A stretch of DNA of 47,837 nucleotides from Bordetella parapertussis (GCA_945901825.1 CAMDMC010000013.1:1-47837), one strand, 5' to 3'. Positions 1-8,587 are shown, counted from the stretch's first letter. The notes: generated from the sequence alone by a model not told the origin. Made by a program: numbers and translations.

Positions 1-129
1 GAGGCTCGTGCCGATGTGTTCGATTACATCGAGATGTTTTATAACCCTGTCCGGCGCCACGGCCATAACCACGGCCTTTCTCCGGTACAGTTTGAAAAGA
101 AGTTTTCCGTGAGGCCGGTCCGTGTCTAG
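1..129 (+). CDS. IS3-family transposase (OrfB), C-terminal fragment
   Basis: The frame open from base 1 ends at a TAG at 127-129. It encodes the end of an integrase-core transposase: a stretch reading YIEMFYNPVRRHGHNHGLSP followed by a short basic tail. The pattern Y-I-E-x-F-Y-N-x-x-R-x-H-x-x-x-x-x-L-S-P is typical of the C-terminus of the DDE integrase of IS3-family OrfB proteins, and it includes the region of the last catalytic Glu. Only about 42 residues are in the window, so I cannot tell whether the element is intact upstream. Confidence 0.85.
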   Translation, partial: EARADVFDYIEMFYNPVRRHGHNHGLSPVQFEKKFSVRPVRV

Positions 130-146
130 AAAATTGGTAGCGATTC
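130..146 (+). repeat. Probable right terminal inverted repeat of the IS3-family element
   Basis: Directly after the transposase stop is AAAATTGGTAGCGATTCA. Its reverse complement begins TGAATCGCTACC, and IS3-family ends characteristically begin TGA and end TCA. This is the expected place for the right end. The left end lies outside the window, so the repeat and any target duplication cannot be confirmed. Confidence 0.5.
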
Positions 147-201
147 AAACCCGACCTGCCAATGCGCACACGACCCGTTTTTTTTTCCACAATAAATGCG
201 G

Positions 202-229
202 TTATCATATAGGATTTTGAATCTATAAT
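202..229 (+). promoter_or_regulatory. Candidate sigma70 promoter for the ABC transporter genes
   Basis: A perfect TATAAT (224-229) is preceded at 16 bp by TTATCA (202-207), which matches four of six bases of the -35 consensus. It lies between the IS end and the ABC permease, with about 150 bases of untranslated leader to the GTG chosen as start. The bases between 147 and 386 contain no other gene that I recognise. Confidence 0.5.
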
Positions 230-386
230 GGCAAGCTTTTGTTGGCGATCTAAGCCTCCAGTAAGCTGACCTCATCTACTGATTGCTCACTTTGAGAGAT
301 TCAGTTGTTCGGTCTCAAACCCTTTGAAGCCCGACTCGACCAAACGAACCTACGGTCGAGGTCTTCGATTACAAGGCGAGAAGTCT

Positions 387-1166
387 GTGCCTAGAAACAA
401 TCTTTTTTTACAACAAACGCTTGCTGTCTCTCGGCGGCTCTTGCTTGAGCAATGGCGGCAGAGGCGTGGGTTGTTTTTCTGGGCTATTTTCCCAGCAACG
501 ATGATGCTCTTATTCGGGTTGGTCTACGCGCATAACATTACTATGCGCGCCGGGCTTGATGCAGCCGCCGCCGGAATTTTAGTTGGTGCAGCACTTTTTT
601 TCAGTTGCCTTGGAGGAACGGTTGCTGTCATAGCAGCTGAACGTGAACGAGGCACGCTTCCCCGTCTGCTCACGACACCTCTAAACCCAGCGGCGTACTT
701 TTTGGGCGTGGTAATAGCCCAGCTGTCACTGGCTGTGGTGCAAGTCGTGATGCTCTACAGCATCGCCTGGTACGTGGGGGCCCAATACCATGGGAGCCTT
801 CTTTTGGGTGGGTTGATCTTGCTGCTTTCAGTCTTCACCTATGTGGGAATGGGATTTTTTCTAGGCGTACGTTTTGCTAAACGAAGCGAAGAAGTGGTGG
901 TTGCCTTGTCAGCCATTGGTGTGCCTTTATTGGTTTTGGGGGGAACCTTCTTTCCGCTTGAAATCATGCCCCAGGCCATGCAAGTTTTAGCACAAATCAA
1001 CCCCATACTGCATATGAACCAGGCCTTTAAGGGTGTTGCTGCCTATGGCATGGGCCTGGTGGATCTTCGCTTCGAACTGATTTTTCTGGTGGTGTTCTGC
1101 GGGCTTTCTATGGCCCTGGGCATTCGCTCCTATCGGCGCCTGCTTTCAGTGGACAAGACCAAATGA
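387..1166 (+). CDS. ABC-2 type transporter permease
   Basis: This is the membrane subunit of an ABC transporter. The protein has about six hydrophobic segments, starting near the first WAIFPATMMLLFGLVYA stretch. It also carries an AAERERGTLPRLLTTPL motif between membrane segments, which is typical of ABC2_membrane permeases (drug, polysaccharide or Nod-factor exporters of the NatB/NodJ/YadH type). The substrate cannot be deduced. The frame is open upstream to a TTG at 324 with no ribosome site. I chose the GTG at 387 because AAGGCGAG lies about 7 bases before it, giving about 259 residues. Its stop overlaps the ATPase start (ATGA at 1163-1166), so the two subunits are probably translationally coupled. 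Confidence 0.85.
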   Translation: MPRNNLFLQQTLAVSRRLLLEQWRQRRGLFFWAIFPATMMLLFGLVYAHNITMRAGLDAAAAGILVGAALFFSCLGGTVAVIAAERERGTLPRLLTTPLNPAAYFLGVVIAQLSLAVVQVVMLYSIAWYVGAQYHGSLLLGGLILLLSVFTYVGMGFFLGVRFAKRSEEVVVALSAIGVPLLVLGGTFFPLEIMPQAMQVLAQINPILHMNQAFKGVAAYGMGLVDLRFELIFLVVFCGLSMALGIRSYRRLLSVDKTK

Positions 1167-2092
1167 CAACAGCGCTACAAATGAAGGGTGTTCACAAATG
1201 GTTTGGCAGCCATAAGGTCCTGGACGGCTTTAACCTGCATGTCGAAACGGGTGAAATACTGGGGCTGCTTGGGCCAAATGGCTGCGGAAAGACCACTGTG
1301 CTCAATATCGTCTGCAATTTGCTTTCCTATGACGAAGGTGAGGTTCTTCTCCTGGGTGAACCACTTAATAAACTTAGCTTTCAAGTAAGTTCGCGAGTGG
1401 GGTTTTGCACCCAGCGCACTGCCCTCTACCCCGATTTACTTCCAGCCGAAAATCTGCTCTTCTTTGCCCGCCTCTACGGGCTTTCGGAAACGCAGTGCAA
1501 GCAACGTGTTGCTGAATTGATAAGTAATTTCGAGCTTGATGCCTTTGCTACGACCCGGGTGGGGCAGCTTTCAGGTGGCTGGCAACAGCGCCTGCACCTC
1601 GCGGTATCTTTGGTGAACCGACCCTTGTTTCTAGTGCTTGATGAACCAACAGCCGCTGTCGATTTGCAAGCGCGAATGGATCTTTGGAAGCTTATTGATG
1701 GTCTGCGTGAGAACGGCACGACCATTTTGTTAACCAGCCATTACCTCCCTGAGGCAGAGCGACTCTGCAGCAGAGTTGCTTTAATGCGCAATGGACAAGT
1801 GGTTGCTGCGGGTAGCGTGCCTGAATTATTGGCCCGTACACCCGGTCAGGCTGTAGCTAAGGTGCAGGCAACCAATAAGGAGGCCATCATGCAACGGGCA
1901 ATCAATTTAGGATGGCCAGTTCGCCACCATGCCGGTGAGATTCGACTCTTCCTTCCACACCCGTTGGGCTTGCGTGAAATTATTGATGCCCTTGACGGCA
2001 CCAATGTAAGCGCGGTAAGTGTTCAGCCCGTCACGTTAGAGGATGCCTATCTTGAACTGGTTGGTGAGGATCCATCGACGGTATTGGGCTAA
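1163..2092 (+). CDS. ABC transporter ATP-binding protein
   Basis: This is the ATPase subunit partnered with the permease just upstream; the genes overlap by 4 bases. The 309-residue protein has a Walker A motif GPNGCGKT (37-44), a Q-loop Gln at about 84, a signature LSGGWQQR (136-143), a Walker B FLVLDEPT (156-163) and an H-loop His in LLTSHYL. The Trp in the signature (SGGW rather than SGGQ or SGGM) is slightly unusual. About 90 residues follow the nucleotide-binding domain, as in CcmA/NatA-type ATPases. A single permease and single ATPase suggest a homodimer of each, most likely an exporter. The substrate is unknown. Confidence 0.9.
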   Translation: MTTALQMKGVHKWFGSHKVLDGFNLHVETGEILGLLGPNGCGKTTVLNIVCNLLSYDEGEVLLLGEPLNKLSFQVSSRVGFCTQRTALYPDLLPAENLLFFARLYGLSETQCKQRVAELISNFELDAFATTRVGQLSGGWQQRLHLAVSLVNRPLFLVLDEPTAAVDLQARMDLWKLIDGLRENGTTILLTSHYLPEAERLCSRVALMRNGQVVAAGSVPELLARTPGQAVAKVQATNKEAIMQRAINLGWPVRHHAGEIRLFLPHPLGLREIIDALDGTNVSAVSVQPVTLEDAYLELVGEDPSTVLG

Positions 2093-2123
2093 AAAGACGT
2101 CATTGAATTTGCTAGCCCCCTGC

Positions 2124-3152
2124 ATGCTTTGGGCCAGGTGCCTAGGCATAGCCCTCAGCTTAAGTATTACAGTAAGCTGCGCCGTCTCAACACCTCCTAT
2201 CATTCGCCCGTTGCCCTCTCTTCAAACAATACCCTCACAGGTGCTACCGTCTGTGCCTATGCGTTTTGACCTGCCCGATGGCTCGAGCCTGGTCGCGCGG
2301 GTCTGGGCCCGGCCTGATCCCCAGCGGATCATCCTAGCTGTCCACGGCTTTAATGACTACAGCAAGGCCTTTGAAGCGTTGGCGCAGTTCCTGTCTGCAG
2401 AGACGGGAGCTACCACCTACGCCTATGACCAACGCGGCTTTGGGGCCAACCCTCAGCCTGGCATCTGGACCAGCAGCGATGAGCTGGTAGCCGACCTGCG
2501 CAACATCGCCACGCAACTGCGAGAGCGTCACCCAGGATTACCTTTGACGGTCGTAGGAGAGAGCATGGGCGGCGCCCTGGTACTCATTGCAGCAGGCGAA
2601 TCACCTGGTCTGGTTGCCGACCAAATTATTCTTCAAGCGCCTGCTGTCTGGGGGGCGCAGAGCATGCCCTGGTACCAGCGCATCAGCCTAAACTTTATGA
2701 ACGCTGTGGCTCCCGAGATGACGTTCACCGGCAGGGCCCCGCAGGCCCTGGGTATTACACCTACCGACGACCTCGAAGTGTTGCGCAATCTTGGTCGAGA
2801 CCCATTCTTCATCAAAGCCACTCGCGTGCGTAGTTTGGCAGGCGTAACCGAACTGATGGGAAGAGCTCAGAGTCTTCGCCATCCGCCACCTCAGCGCAGC
2901 CTAGTTCTCTATGGGCTGCGCGACAGCATCATCCCGCCACCACCTGTGTGCGATTGGCTTACACACCTGGGCGCTAATAATGCGTCAATTCCAAACCTGG
3001 ATTTCATGATCTACCCCAATGGCTTTCACTTCTTAACACGCCAACTACGAGGCCATGACGTCCTGCAGGATATTCGTGAGTGGCTGAATCAAAGCCCACT
3101 ACCTGGTCGGGTGAGCGCGCAGCAGGCACGCGATCTGCTTTGTGCCAGGTAG
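2124..3152 (+). CDS. Secreted or membrane-anchored alpha/beta hydrolase (monoacylglycerol lipase-like)
   Basis: This is a serine hydrolase of the Hydrolase_4 (lysophospholipase/monoglyceride lipase) type. With the ATG at 2124 it has 342 residues. An N-terminal hydrophobic segment (about 5-20) ending SITVSCAVS looks like a signal peptide with a poor lipobox. The oxyanion-hole region is LAVHGFNDYS (about 71-80). The nucleophile is Ser147 in GESMGG, with probable triad partners Asp267 (GLRDS) and His302 (NGFHF). The frame is open back to 2043, inside the ATPase gene, and a TTG at 2103 is an alternative start. It lies just 3' of the ABC genes and may be cotranscribed. The natural substrate is not evident. 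Confidence 0.8.
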   Translation: MLWARCLGIALSLSITVSCAVSTPPIIRPLPSLQTIPSQVLPSVPMRFDLPDGSSLVARVWARPDPQRIILAVHGFNDYSKAFEALAQFLSAETGATTYAYDQRGFGANPQPGIWTSSDELVADLRNIATQLRERHPGLPLTVVGESMGGALVLIAAGESPGLVADQIILQAPAVWGAQSMPWYQRISLNFMNAVAPEMTFTGRAPQALGITPTDDLEVLRNLGRDPFFIKATRVRSLAGVTELMGRAQSLRHPPPQRSLVLYGLRDSIIPPPPVCDWLTHLGANNASIPNLDFMIYPNGFHFLTRQLRGHDVLQDIREWLNQSPLPGRVSAQQARDLLCAR

Positions 3153-3214
3153 ACCTTGAGGGCTAGAAAGATGGTGTATCTTCACGTTGAAACACCACCT
3201 ACGTACTCCACCCC

Positions 3215-3895
3215 ATGAACGAAACCAACTTTTTTTTCATACGCCATGGTCAGACCGACTGGAACCAGGAACGGCGTATACAAGGTCAGACCGATATCGC
3301 GCTCAATAGCGAGGGGCTGGATCAGGCAGAACGGCTATGTCACTTCATTCGCAAGGCAGGCGATGAGTTAAGCCCAATAACCCAGTGCTCGGTTCTCTAC
3401 TCAAGCCCGCTTGGCCGCGCTGTGCAGACGGCAGATCCCCTTGCCGCTTTCTTAAACAAGCCCATTACACCTCTTGATGCTCTGCAAGAGCGTCACTTCG
3501 GAACCATTCAAGGCATGACCTACCCCGAGCTTGAATCCAGAATGCCGCTTGAATCTCAGAGAATAAATCAACGTGACCCTGAATTCCGCCCGCATACGGG
3601 TGAAAGCCTTCTCGACCTGCGTGCCCGAGTGCAGGCCTGTCTCTCGTTCCTATTAAAGCAACATGCCGGTGAAACATTAGTTTGTTTTACACATGGCGGA
3701 GTGCTCGACCTTATCTACCGAGAAGCTACAGACACTGCCATTGAAACCAAGCGCGCATGGGATATTCCGAATGCAGGTGTGAATCATATTAGTTACCGGC
3801 CGCAGGAGACACCACCATGGCGAGTTCAAAAATGGGGCTTTATTAAGCACTTAGAAAGGCAAACAGCAGGCGCAAACACCAACGCCGACTTCTAA
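3215..3895 (+). CDS. Histidine phosphatase family protein (GpmB/CobC-like)
   Basis: This 226-residue protein belongs to the phosphoglycerate mutase/histidine phosphatase superfamily. The phosphoacceptor motif is FIRHGQTDWN, with His11 as the expected phospho-histidine. It is followed by the usual RIQGQTDIALNSEG segment, the LYSSPLGRAVQTA arginine motif, the acid residue in LQERHFGTIQG and the second His in VCFTHGG. These residues support phosphatase (or rarely mutase) activity on a small phosphorylated metabolite; the substrate cannot be predicted. It is the last gene of the plus-strand group and converges on the aminotransferase gene with 8 bases between stop codons. Confidence 0.88.
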   Translation: MNETNFFFIRHGQTDWNQERRIQGQTDIALNSEGLDQAERLCHFIRKAGDELSPITQCSVLYSSPLGRAVQTADPLAAFLNKPITPLDALQERHFGTIQGMTYPELESRMPLESQRINQRDPEFRPHTGESLLDLRARVQACLSFLLKQHAGETLVCFTHGGVLDLIYREATDTAIETKRAWDIPNAGVNHISYRPQETPPWRVQKWGFIKHLERQTAGANTNADF

Positions 3896-3903
3896 CAACC
3901 ACC

Positions 3904-5076
3904 CTACCCTAAACGCTGCAGCCTCTTTATGGCTTCATCTAAAGTGGACTCTTGCTTGGCAAAGCAAAACCGAATGGTGGTCTGCTCGAACCCGTTGGAA
4001 TAAAAAACGGACAACGGAATGGCAGCCACTCCCATCTCTTCGGTAAGCCAAATGCAGAAGTCGTATTCGTTTAAGTTTCGCTCGGAAATACGCAGGCCAT
4101 CGTATCGGGCACACTGAAAGAAGCTGCCCTGGCAGTCAAGAAGCTTAAAGGCCGTGGACTGCATACCCTGCCGGAAACGGTCACGCTTGGCGCCATAAAA
4201 GCTGGGCAGGCTTGTATAAGTTTGTGGGTTGGCCATGTAGTTGGCCACACCGTGCTGCATTGGCGTGTTCACAGTAAACACATTGAACTGATGCACCTTG
4301 CGAAATTCTTGGGTTAAGGCTGCTGGCGCCACACAGGCGCCTAACTTCCAGCCCGTGACATGAAAGGTTTTACCAAAGCTTGAGACCACAAAGGCGCGCG
4401 CATAGAGCCCCGGATACTGACTCACACTGAGGTGTTGACCGGGCGCATACACCATGTGCTCGTAGACCTCATCGCTTAAAAGCAGCGTGTCGGTCTTCTC
4501 AAGCAGCGCCTGCAGCTGCAAAAGCTCGTGATCGTGCCAGACAACCGCACTTGGATTGTGCGGCGTGTTGATAATAAGAAGCCGGGTCTTCCTACTTAAG
4601 GCAGACTCAATGGCAGCAAAGTCTGGACGAAAACTACCCGGTGTTAAGGGCACCGTAACAACCGTACCTCCAGCAAGCGAAATGGCCGGAATATAACTGT
4701 CGTAACAGGGCTCAAGCACAATGACCTCATCACCCGGGCGCACCACTGCCTGCACCGCACTAAAAATAGCCTCGGTTCCGCCGGCTGCAATGGTGACCTC
4801 GGTCTGCGGGTTGTAGCTTGCTCCATAAAGCGAGGCAACTTTTTGGGCCACCGCCTGGCGCAGTGGCTCTGCACCTGCCATAGGAGGGTACTGATTAAAC
4901 CCCTGCTGCATGGCCTGGGTGACGGCATTGACAATGCCAGGGTCGCAATTGAAATCGGGGAAGCCCTGGCCTAGATTAATGGCCTTGCGTTCGGTGGCAA
5001 GCGCAGACATGACCGTGAAAATAGTGGTCCCAACATTAGGGAGCTTGGAGCTTAGGTCGGGGGCCCGCGCATTCAT
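3904..5076 (-). CDS. PLP-dependent aminotransferase, methionine aminotransferase type (YbdL-like)
   Basis: This is a fold-type I class I/II aminotransferase of 390 residues. Lys236 in SSFGKTFHVTGWK is the expected Schiff-base lysine. Asp202 (LLSDEVYEH) and Asn174 (NTPHNPSA) are the PLP-binding residues. The N-terminus, with TTIFTVMSALATERKAINLGQGFPDF, resembles the YbdL group, which transaminates methionine and aromatic amino acids and is linked to salvage of ketomethylthiobutyrate. That substrate is an inference from family resemblance. Its start overlaps the OsmC stop by 4 bases, so it is the downstream end of a minus-strand operon. Confidence 0.85.
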   Translation of the reverse strand: MNARAPDLSSKLPNVGTTIFTVMSALATERKAINLGQGFPDFNCDPGIVNAVTQAMQQGFNQYPPMAGAEPLRQAVAQKVASLYGASYNPQTEVTIAAGGTEAIFSAVQAVVRPGDEVIVLEPCYDSYIPAISLAGGTVVTVPLTPGSFRPDFAAIESALSRKTRLLIINTPHNPSAVVWHDHELLQLQALLEKTDTLLLSDEVYEHMVYAPGQHLSVSQYPGLYARAFVVSSFGKTFHVTGWKLGACVAPAALTQEFRKVHQFNVFTVNTPMQHGVANYMANPQTYTSLPSFYGAKRDRFRQGMQSTAFKLLDCQGSFFQCARYDGLRISERNLNEYDFCIWLTEEMGVAAIPLSVFYSNGFEQTTIRFCFAKQESTLDEAIKRLQRLG

Positions 5077-5561
5077 ACGCCCGTCTCCCTCGCCTTTACA
5101 GCAGCGTTCGACGCCCCTGCCGCGTCCTGAGACGCGCCAAGCTCTTCAACCACCTCAAAGCTATGTGAAATATCCGCCGTGAGTCCCAGCATTTTTGTGG
5201 CCGAACAGTACTTCTCGTGCGAAAGCCCAATGGCCCGCTGCACTAAATTGGGCTTCACATTATGTCCACGTACCTTGAAGTGCATATGAATACGTGTGAA
5301 GACTTTGGGGTCGGTCTGCGCGCGATCGGAATCGGTCTGAACCTCGCAGCCCGTAATGGCCTGACCACTTTTGCGCAGGATAAGTACCACGTCGTAGGCA
5401 GTACAGGCAGCAGTACCCGAGAGCACAACCTCCATGGGCCGAGGGCCGAGGTTACGACCACCGCCCTCGGGTGCGCCGTCCATAACGAAACTGTGGCCTG
5501 AGCCCGACTCGGCAATGAAGCTCATGGTGTCGGCGCCCGCCCAACGAATGGTGCAGTTCAT
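5073..5561 (-). CDS. OsmC family protein (peroxiredoxin-like)
   Basis: This 162-residue protein has OsmC/Ohr-family architecture. An N-terminal beta-rich part ends in GPRPMEVVLSGTAACTAYDVV, with Cys53 at the start of the central helix. The second cysteine is Cys119 in LSHEKYCSAT. Two such cysteines form the redox pair in family members that reduce organic hydroperoxides. The spacing and the short C-terminus look more like the YhfA branch, whose substrate is not established. It overlaps the aminotransferase by 4 bases and lies 18 bases downstream of the holin-like gene. Confidence 0.85.
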   Translation of the reverse strand: MNCTIRWAGADTMSFIAESGSGHSFVMDGAPEGGGRNLGPRPMEVVLSGTAACTAYDVVLILRKSGQAITGCEVQTDSDRAQTDPKVFTRIHMHFKVRGHNVKPNLVQRAIGLSHEKYCSATKMLGLTADISHSFEVVEELGASQDAAGASNAAVKARETGV

Positions 5562-5579
5562 ACAATGCTGTCCTTTTGC

Positions 5580-6104
5580 CTAAGGGTCTTTACGTTCGTG
5601 CACTTCAACATCAATAACATCATCTCGACGTGATGGCGATGTGTAACCAGGACGCGCCGTCCGGTCATTCCGATCGCCCCGGTCGGTACGGTCTGGACGG
5701 TCTGGACGGTTCGGGCGACGACCCGAAAGCGCCTGCACTTTTATACGCCCAATCGTAAGCGTAATTAAGAAAGAAATAAGCGAGATAAGCAAGGCGGCAA
5801 CCACCGCCACCCCGTAACCTGCCAAATGAAAACCAAGCACCAGCTCATCAACAATCATTAGCAAAAGACCATTCAGGAGCGGTAAGGCAAGCCCAAGCGT
5901 AAAGACCATAAGAGGCAGCGTAAGCACCATAAGAATGGGTTTTAGAAATATGTTCACAAAGGCAAGGATAAGGCCGCTTACAAGAAGACTGACCCAGCCA
6001 TCAAGCCAGACACCCTCGAAGAGGGCATCGGTAATGTAGAGGCCCAGGCAGGCGCTAAGCCAGAAAAAAACAAACGATGGAAGGTAGAGACGAAGCCAGG
6101 CCAT
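5580..6104 (-). CDS. Holin-like four-helix membrane protein (phage holin IV superfamily)
   Basis: This 174-residue protein has four hydrophobic segments in its first 125 residues and a hydrophilic, Arg/Asp-rich tail from about 128. The motif LVSGLILAFVNIFLKPILMVLTLPL matches the YvlD/phage-holin superfamily IV membrane proteins common in bacterial chromosomes. Despite the name, nothing around it is phage-like, so the gene is probably housekeeping with an unknown role. The tail contains short degenerate repeats (RPDRPDRTDRGDRNDR), likely an intrinsically disordered cytoplasmic region. It follows the NUDIX gene with 11 bases between them. Confidence 0.8.
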   Translation of the reverse strand: MAWLRLYLPSFVFFWLSACLGLYITDALFEGVWLDGWVSLLVSGLILAFVNIFLKPILMVLTLPLMVFTLGLALPLLNGLLLMIVDELVLGFHLAGYGVAVVAALLISLISFLITLTIGRIKVQALSGRRPNRPDRPDRTDRGDRNDRTARPGYTSPSRRDDVIDVEVHERKDP

Positions 6105-6115
6105 AAACCGAAAGC

Positions 6116-6748
6116 CTAGCTTGACTGCCAGTTTGGTGTCCAGCCCTTATAAGCCATTTCGTTGAGCCAGAAGGCAAACGACAAGGTTTTGGAATCGGTG
6201 ATGCTTCCATCGCGAACCATGGTGAAAAAATCGTCCTGGCCTATACGTTCAAGGGTAAGGCACTCTCCCGCCTCAAGGGCTGCCGTACCTTTCACAAGGC
6301 CGCGGGCTGCCAACAAATGAATGATCTCGGTGGAATAAGAGATAACAGGGTGCATGCTGCCAAGGTAGGCCCATTGACTCGCCGCGTAGCCGGTTTCTTC
6401 GCGCAGCTCGCGACGCGCCGAGGCGAGGACATCTTCACCCGCCTCAAGCTTGCCTGCGGGGAACTCGAGAAAGCTGCGATTCAGTGGATAGCGCCACTGA
6501 CGTTCCATAAGAAGACTACCGTCGTCGAACATGGGCATGACTGCGGCCGCCCCGGGGTGCAGGGTGTACTCGCGAATGGCCTGATGCCCGTCTGCACAGA
6601 TGACCTGGTCGCGATGAATTTTTAGCAGAACGCCGTCGTAAATGGCCTCCCCAGAAAGTCGCTCTTCGGCAAGCGCAACGCCCTCGTCGTGGGCTAAGGC
6701 GGGCGGCCTTGGGTCGTTCCCCTTCGAGCCTGCGTTGCCCTGACTCAT
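6116..6748 (-). CDS. NUDIX hydrolase, ADP-ribose pyrophosphatase type
   Basis: This 210-residue protein has a complete Nudix box, Gx5Ex7REUxEExGU, in GKLEAGEDVLASARRELREE followed by TGY. The preceding segment SLLMERQWRYPLNRSFLEFPAG is typical of ADP-ribose pyrophosphatases (NudF/NUDT5 group), which hydrolyse ADP-ribose to AMP and ribose 5-phosphate. The substrate is inferred from that resemblance. The start codon overlaps the DUF2818 stop by 4 bases, so translation is coupled to the end of the nuo operon. Confidence 0.88.
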   Translation of the reverse strand: MSQGNAGSKGNDPRPPALAHDEGVALAEERLSGEAIYDGVLLKIHRDQVICADGHQAIREYTLHPGAAAVMPMFDDGSLLMERQWRYPLNRSFLEFPAGKLEAGEDVLASARRELREETGYAASQWAYLGSMHPVISYSTEIIHLLAARGLVKGTAALEAGECLTLERIGQDDFFTMVRDGSITDSKTLSFAFWLNEMAYKGWTPNWQSS

Positions 6749-7095
6749 TCTTGCTTATCCTTATCTTCGGCCCGGCTGTCGGTTCCTGCCGTGCGTCCAA
6801 CGCGGCCGCGACGAAGGTAGCGCCAGACGAACCCTGGGTAAGCCATAAGCACAAAAATACACAAACTAATAGCGTAGAAGTTCCAAGTCTGAGTCTGCAA
6901 CCGGCCCATAGAACCCTCAAGGCCAAAGCCAATAGCCAGCAAAAGGGAAAAACCCACGAGGAGCTCAAGCATTCGAAACCCCATGGTCTTTAGTCCCTGC
7001 CCAAAAATCAGAAACTTCTTCTCACTGACGAAGGGCCAGTTCGCAAGCACAAAGCCTGACACAAGCCAGACGAGGGCAGCGGCGGTAATATTCAT
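6745..7095 (-). CDS. DUF2818 family membrane protein, downstream of nuoN
   Basis: This small membrane protein of about 116 residues has three hydrophobic segments (about 4-20, 44-60 and 73-92) and an Arg/Asp/Lys-rich C-terminus. The N-terminus MNITAAALVWLVSGFVLANWPF is characteristic of DUF2818, a family found in Betaproteobacteria next to nuoN. I place the start at 7095 because this ATG overlaps the nuoN TGA (ATGA); the frame is open to 7128 inside nuoN. Its constant place at the end of the nuo operon suggests a role in complex I assembly or stability, but that is inference. Confidence 0.85.
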   Translation of the reverse strand: MNITAAALVWLVSGFVLANWPFVSEKKFLIFGQGLKTMGFRMLELLVGFSLLLAIGFGLEGSMGRLQTQTWNFYAISLCIFVLMAYPGFVWRYLRRGRVGRTAGTDSRAEDKDKQE

Positions 7096-8585
7096 GCGGC
7101 GAGCGAGCTTCGAACGGCATAAACACAAAACGCCATAAGAGGGCCCGGCAAGAGGCCTAAAAGTAATAAGCCTACACCATTGATACCCAGGACAATGGAC
7201 TCGGACATGGGTATTGGTTGAACCGCCGCCCCGCTCGCGCTTGCAGGATCAAAGAACATGAGCTTTATAAACCTTAAGTAAAAATAGGCACCCACGAGCG
7301 ACATAAGTACAGCGAAAATAGCAAGCTCAATGTAGCCCGCGGCAACCGCGGACTCAAGAACAAGAAGCTTGGCGTAAAACCCCGCTGTCGGCGGAATACC
7401 TGCCATTGATAACGAAAAAATGAGCATAGTCCATGCGAGCAGAGGATGGGTCTGGGCAAGCCCCTTAAGGTCGTCAAGGCTTTCAAGCTCAAAGCCCTCG
7501 CGACTTGCAAGCAACAAAATACCGAAACTACCTAGAGCGGTGAGCGCATAAATAACAATGTAGAAGAGCGAAGACGCGTAGGCATCAATGGCCCCGCCGG
7601 TCTGCTCACCGACAACACCCGAGGCAATTGCGAGAACCATAAATCCCATATGCGAAATGGTGGAGTAGGCAAGAATGCGTTTGATATCGGTCTGCACCAA
7701 TGCCACAACGTTTCCAACAATGAGCGAGAGAACACTAAGAATAAGAAGCATCTGCTGCCAGTCCATGGCCACACCAAGAAGCCCAGACACTAAAAGCCGA
7801 ATGGTGATAGCAAAGGCAGCGAACTTTGGAGCCGCGCCAATGAGAATGGTGGTGGCGGTGGGTGCGCCTTGATAGACATCGGGCACCCACATGTGGAAGG
7901 GCACAACGCCAAGCTTAAAGGCAAGGCCCGAGACAACAAAGACTGTTCCAAACACCATAACCAACTTATCTGCATCCCCAGAACCAAGCGAGCCAGAGAT
8001 TTCAGCCAGGTAAAGACTTCCAGTCGCCCCATAGATCATGGACATTCCATAGAGCAAAAAGCCCGATGCCAAAGCGCCAAGAACGAAGTACTTCATGGCA
8101 GCTTCGGTCGACCCAGTGTCATCACGTCGAAGTGCGACAGCGGCATAAAGCGCTAGAGACAGCAGCTCAATACCAAGGTAGATGGTGAGAAGGTGGGAGC
8201 CAGAGATCATGACGAACTGACCAAGAAGCGCAAACAAAGCAAATAGCTGAAACTCGCCCTGCCCCATCGACTGGTGCTGCAGGTAGCGCCTGGCATAAAA
8301 AAGACTTGCCGCTGTAACAAGTGCTGCCATGGCTTTAAGGAACTGACTAAGTGGGTCGATGACCATAAGTCCGTTCATGGCGGGCATGGGGTCAACCGAC
8401 TGTGCTTCCACCGCAAGGCTCAGCCCAAGTATTACGAGACCAGCAATGCTTACAGCAAGGCTTACCGCGGCATACCGTGAACGACCAAAGGCTTCAATAA
8501 GAAGAACAACGCTGAGCAGGCCGAAGAGAAAAAGCTCAGCCCATATAGGGGCAAAGACAATGGAATCGACAATGGGCATGGTCAT
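7092..8585 (-). CDS. nuoN: NADH-quinone oxidoreductase subunit N
   Basis: This is a membrane antiporter-like subunit of respiratory complex I, proposed to carry one proton channel. The 497-residue protein has about 14 hydrophobic helices. Conserved features include the TM5 glutamate (YLGIELLSLALYA), the TM7 lysine (AFKLGVVPFHMWVPD), VYQGAPT, and the broken-helix region FKLGVVPF. The length matches other NuoN proteins. It is the last of the 14 nuo genes, starts 2 bases after nuoM and overlaps the DUF2818 gene by 4. Confidence 0.97.
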   Translation of the reverse strand: MTMPIVDSIVFAPIWAELFLFGLLSVVLLIEAFGRSRYAAVSLAVSIAGLVILGLSLAVEAQSVDPMPAMNGLMVIDPLSQFLKAMAALVTAASLFYARRYLQHQSMGQGEFQLFALFALLGQFVMISGSHLLTIYLGIELLSLALYAAVALRRDDTGSTEAAMKYFVLGALASGFLLYGMSMIYGATGSLYLAEISGSLGSGDADKLVMVFGTVFVVSGLAFKLGVVPFHMWVPDVYQGAPTATTILIGAAPKFAAFAITIRLLVSGLLGVAMDWQQMLLILSVLSLIVGNVVALVQTDIKRILAYSTISHMGFMVLAIASGVVGEQTGGAIDAYASSLFYIVIYALTALGSFGILLLASREGFELESLDDLKGLAQTHPLLAWTMLIFSLSMAGIPPTAGFYAKLLVLESAVAAGYIELAIFAVLMSLVGAYFYLRFIKLMFFDPASASGAAVQPIPMSESIVLGINGVGLLLLGLLPGPLMAFCVYAVRSSLAA

Positions 8586-8587
8586 GG

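Noticed and set aside
3153..3214. TGGTGT/ACACCA inverted repeat between the hydrolase and histidine phosphatase genes as a terminator
   Set aside because: The 6-bp stem has a 14-base loop and no T-run, so it is too weak to call.
5580..6104. Holin-like gene as sign of a prophage
   Set aside because: The holin superfamily IV name covers chromosomal housekeeping membrane proteins. No other phage gene, integrase or attachment site is nearby.
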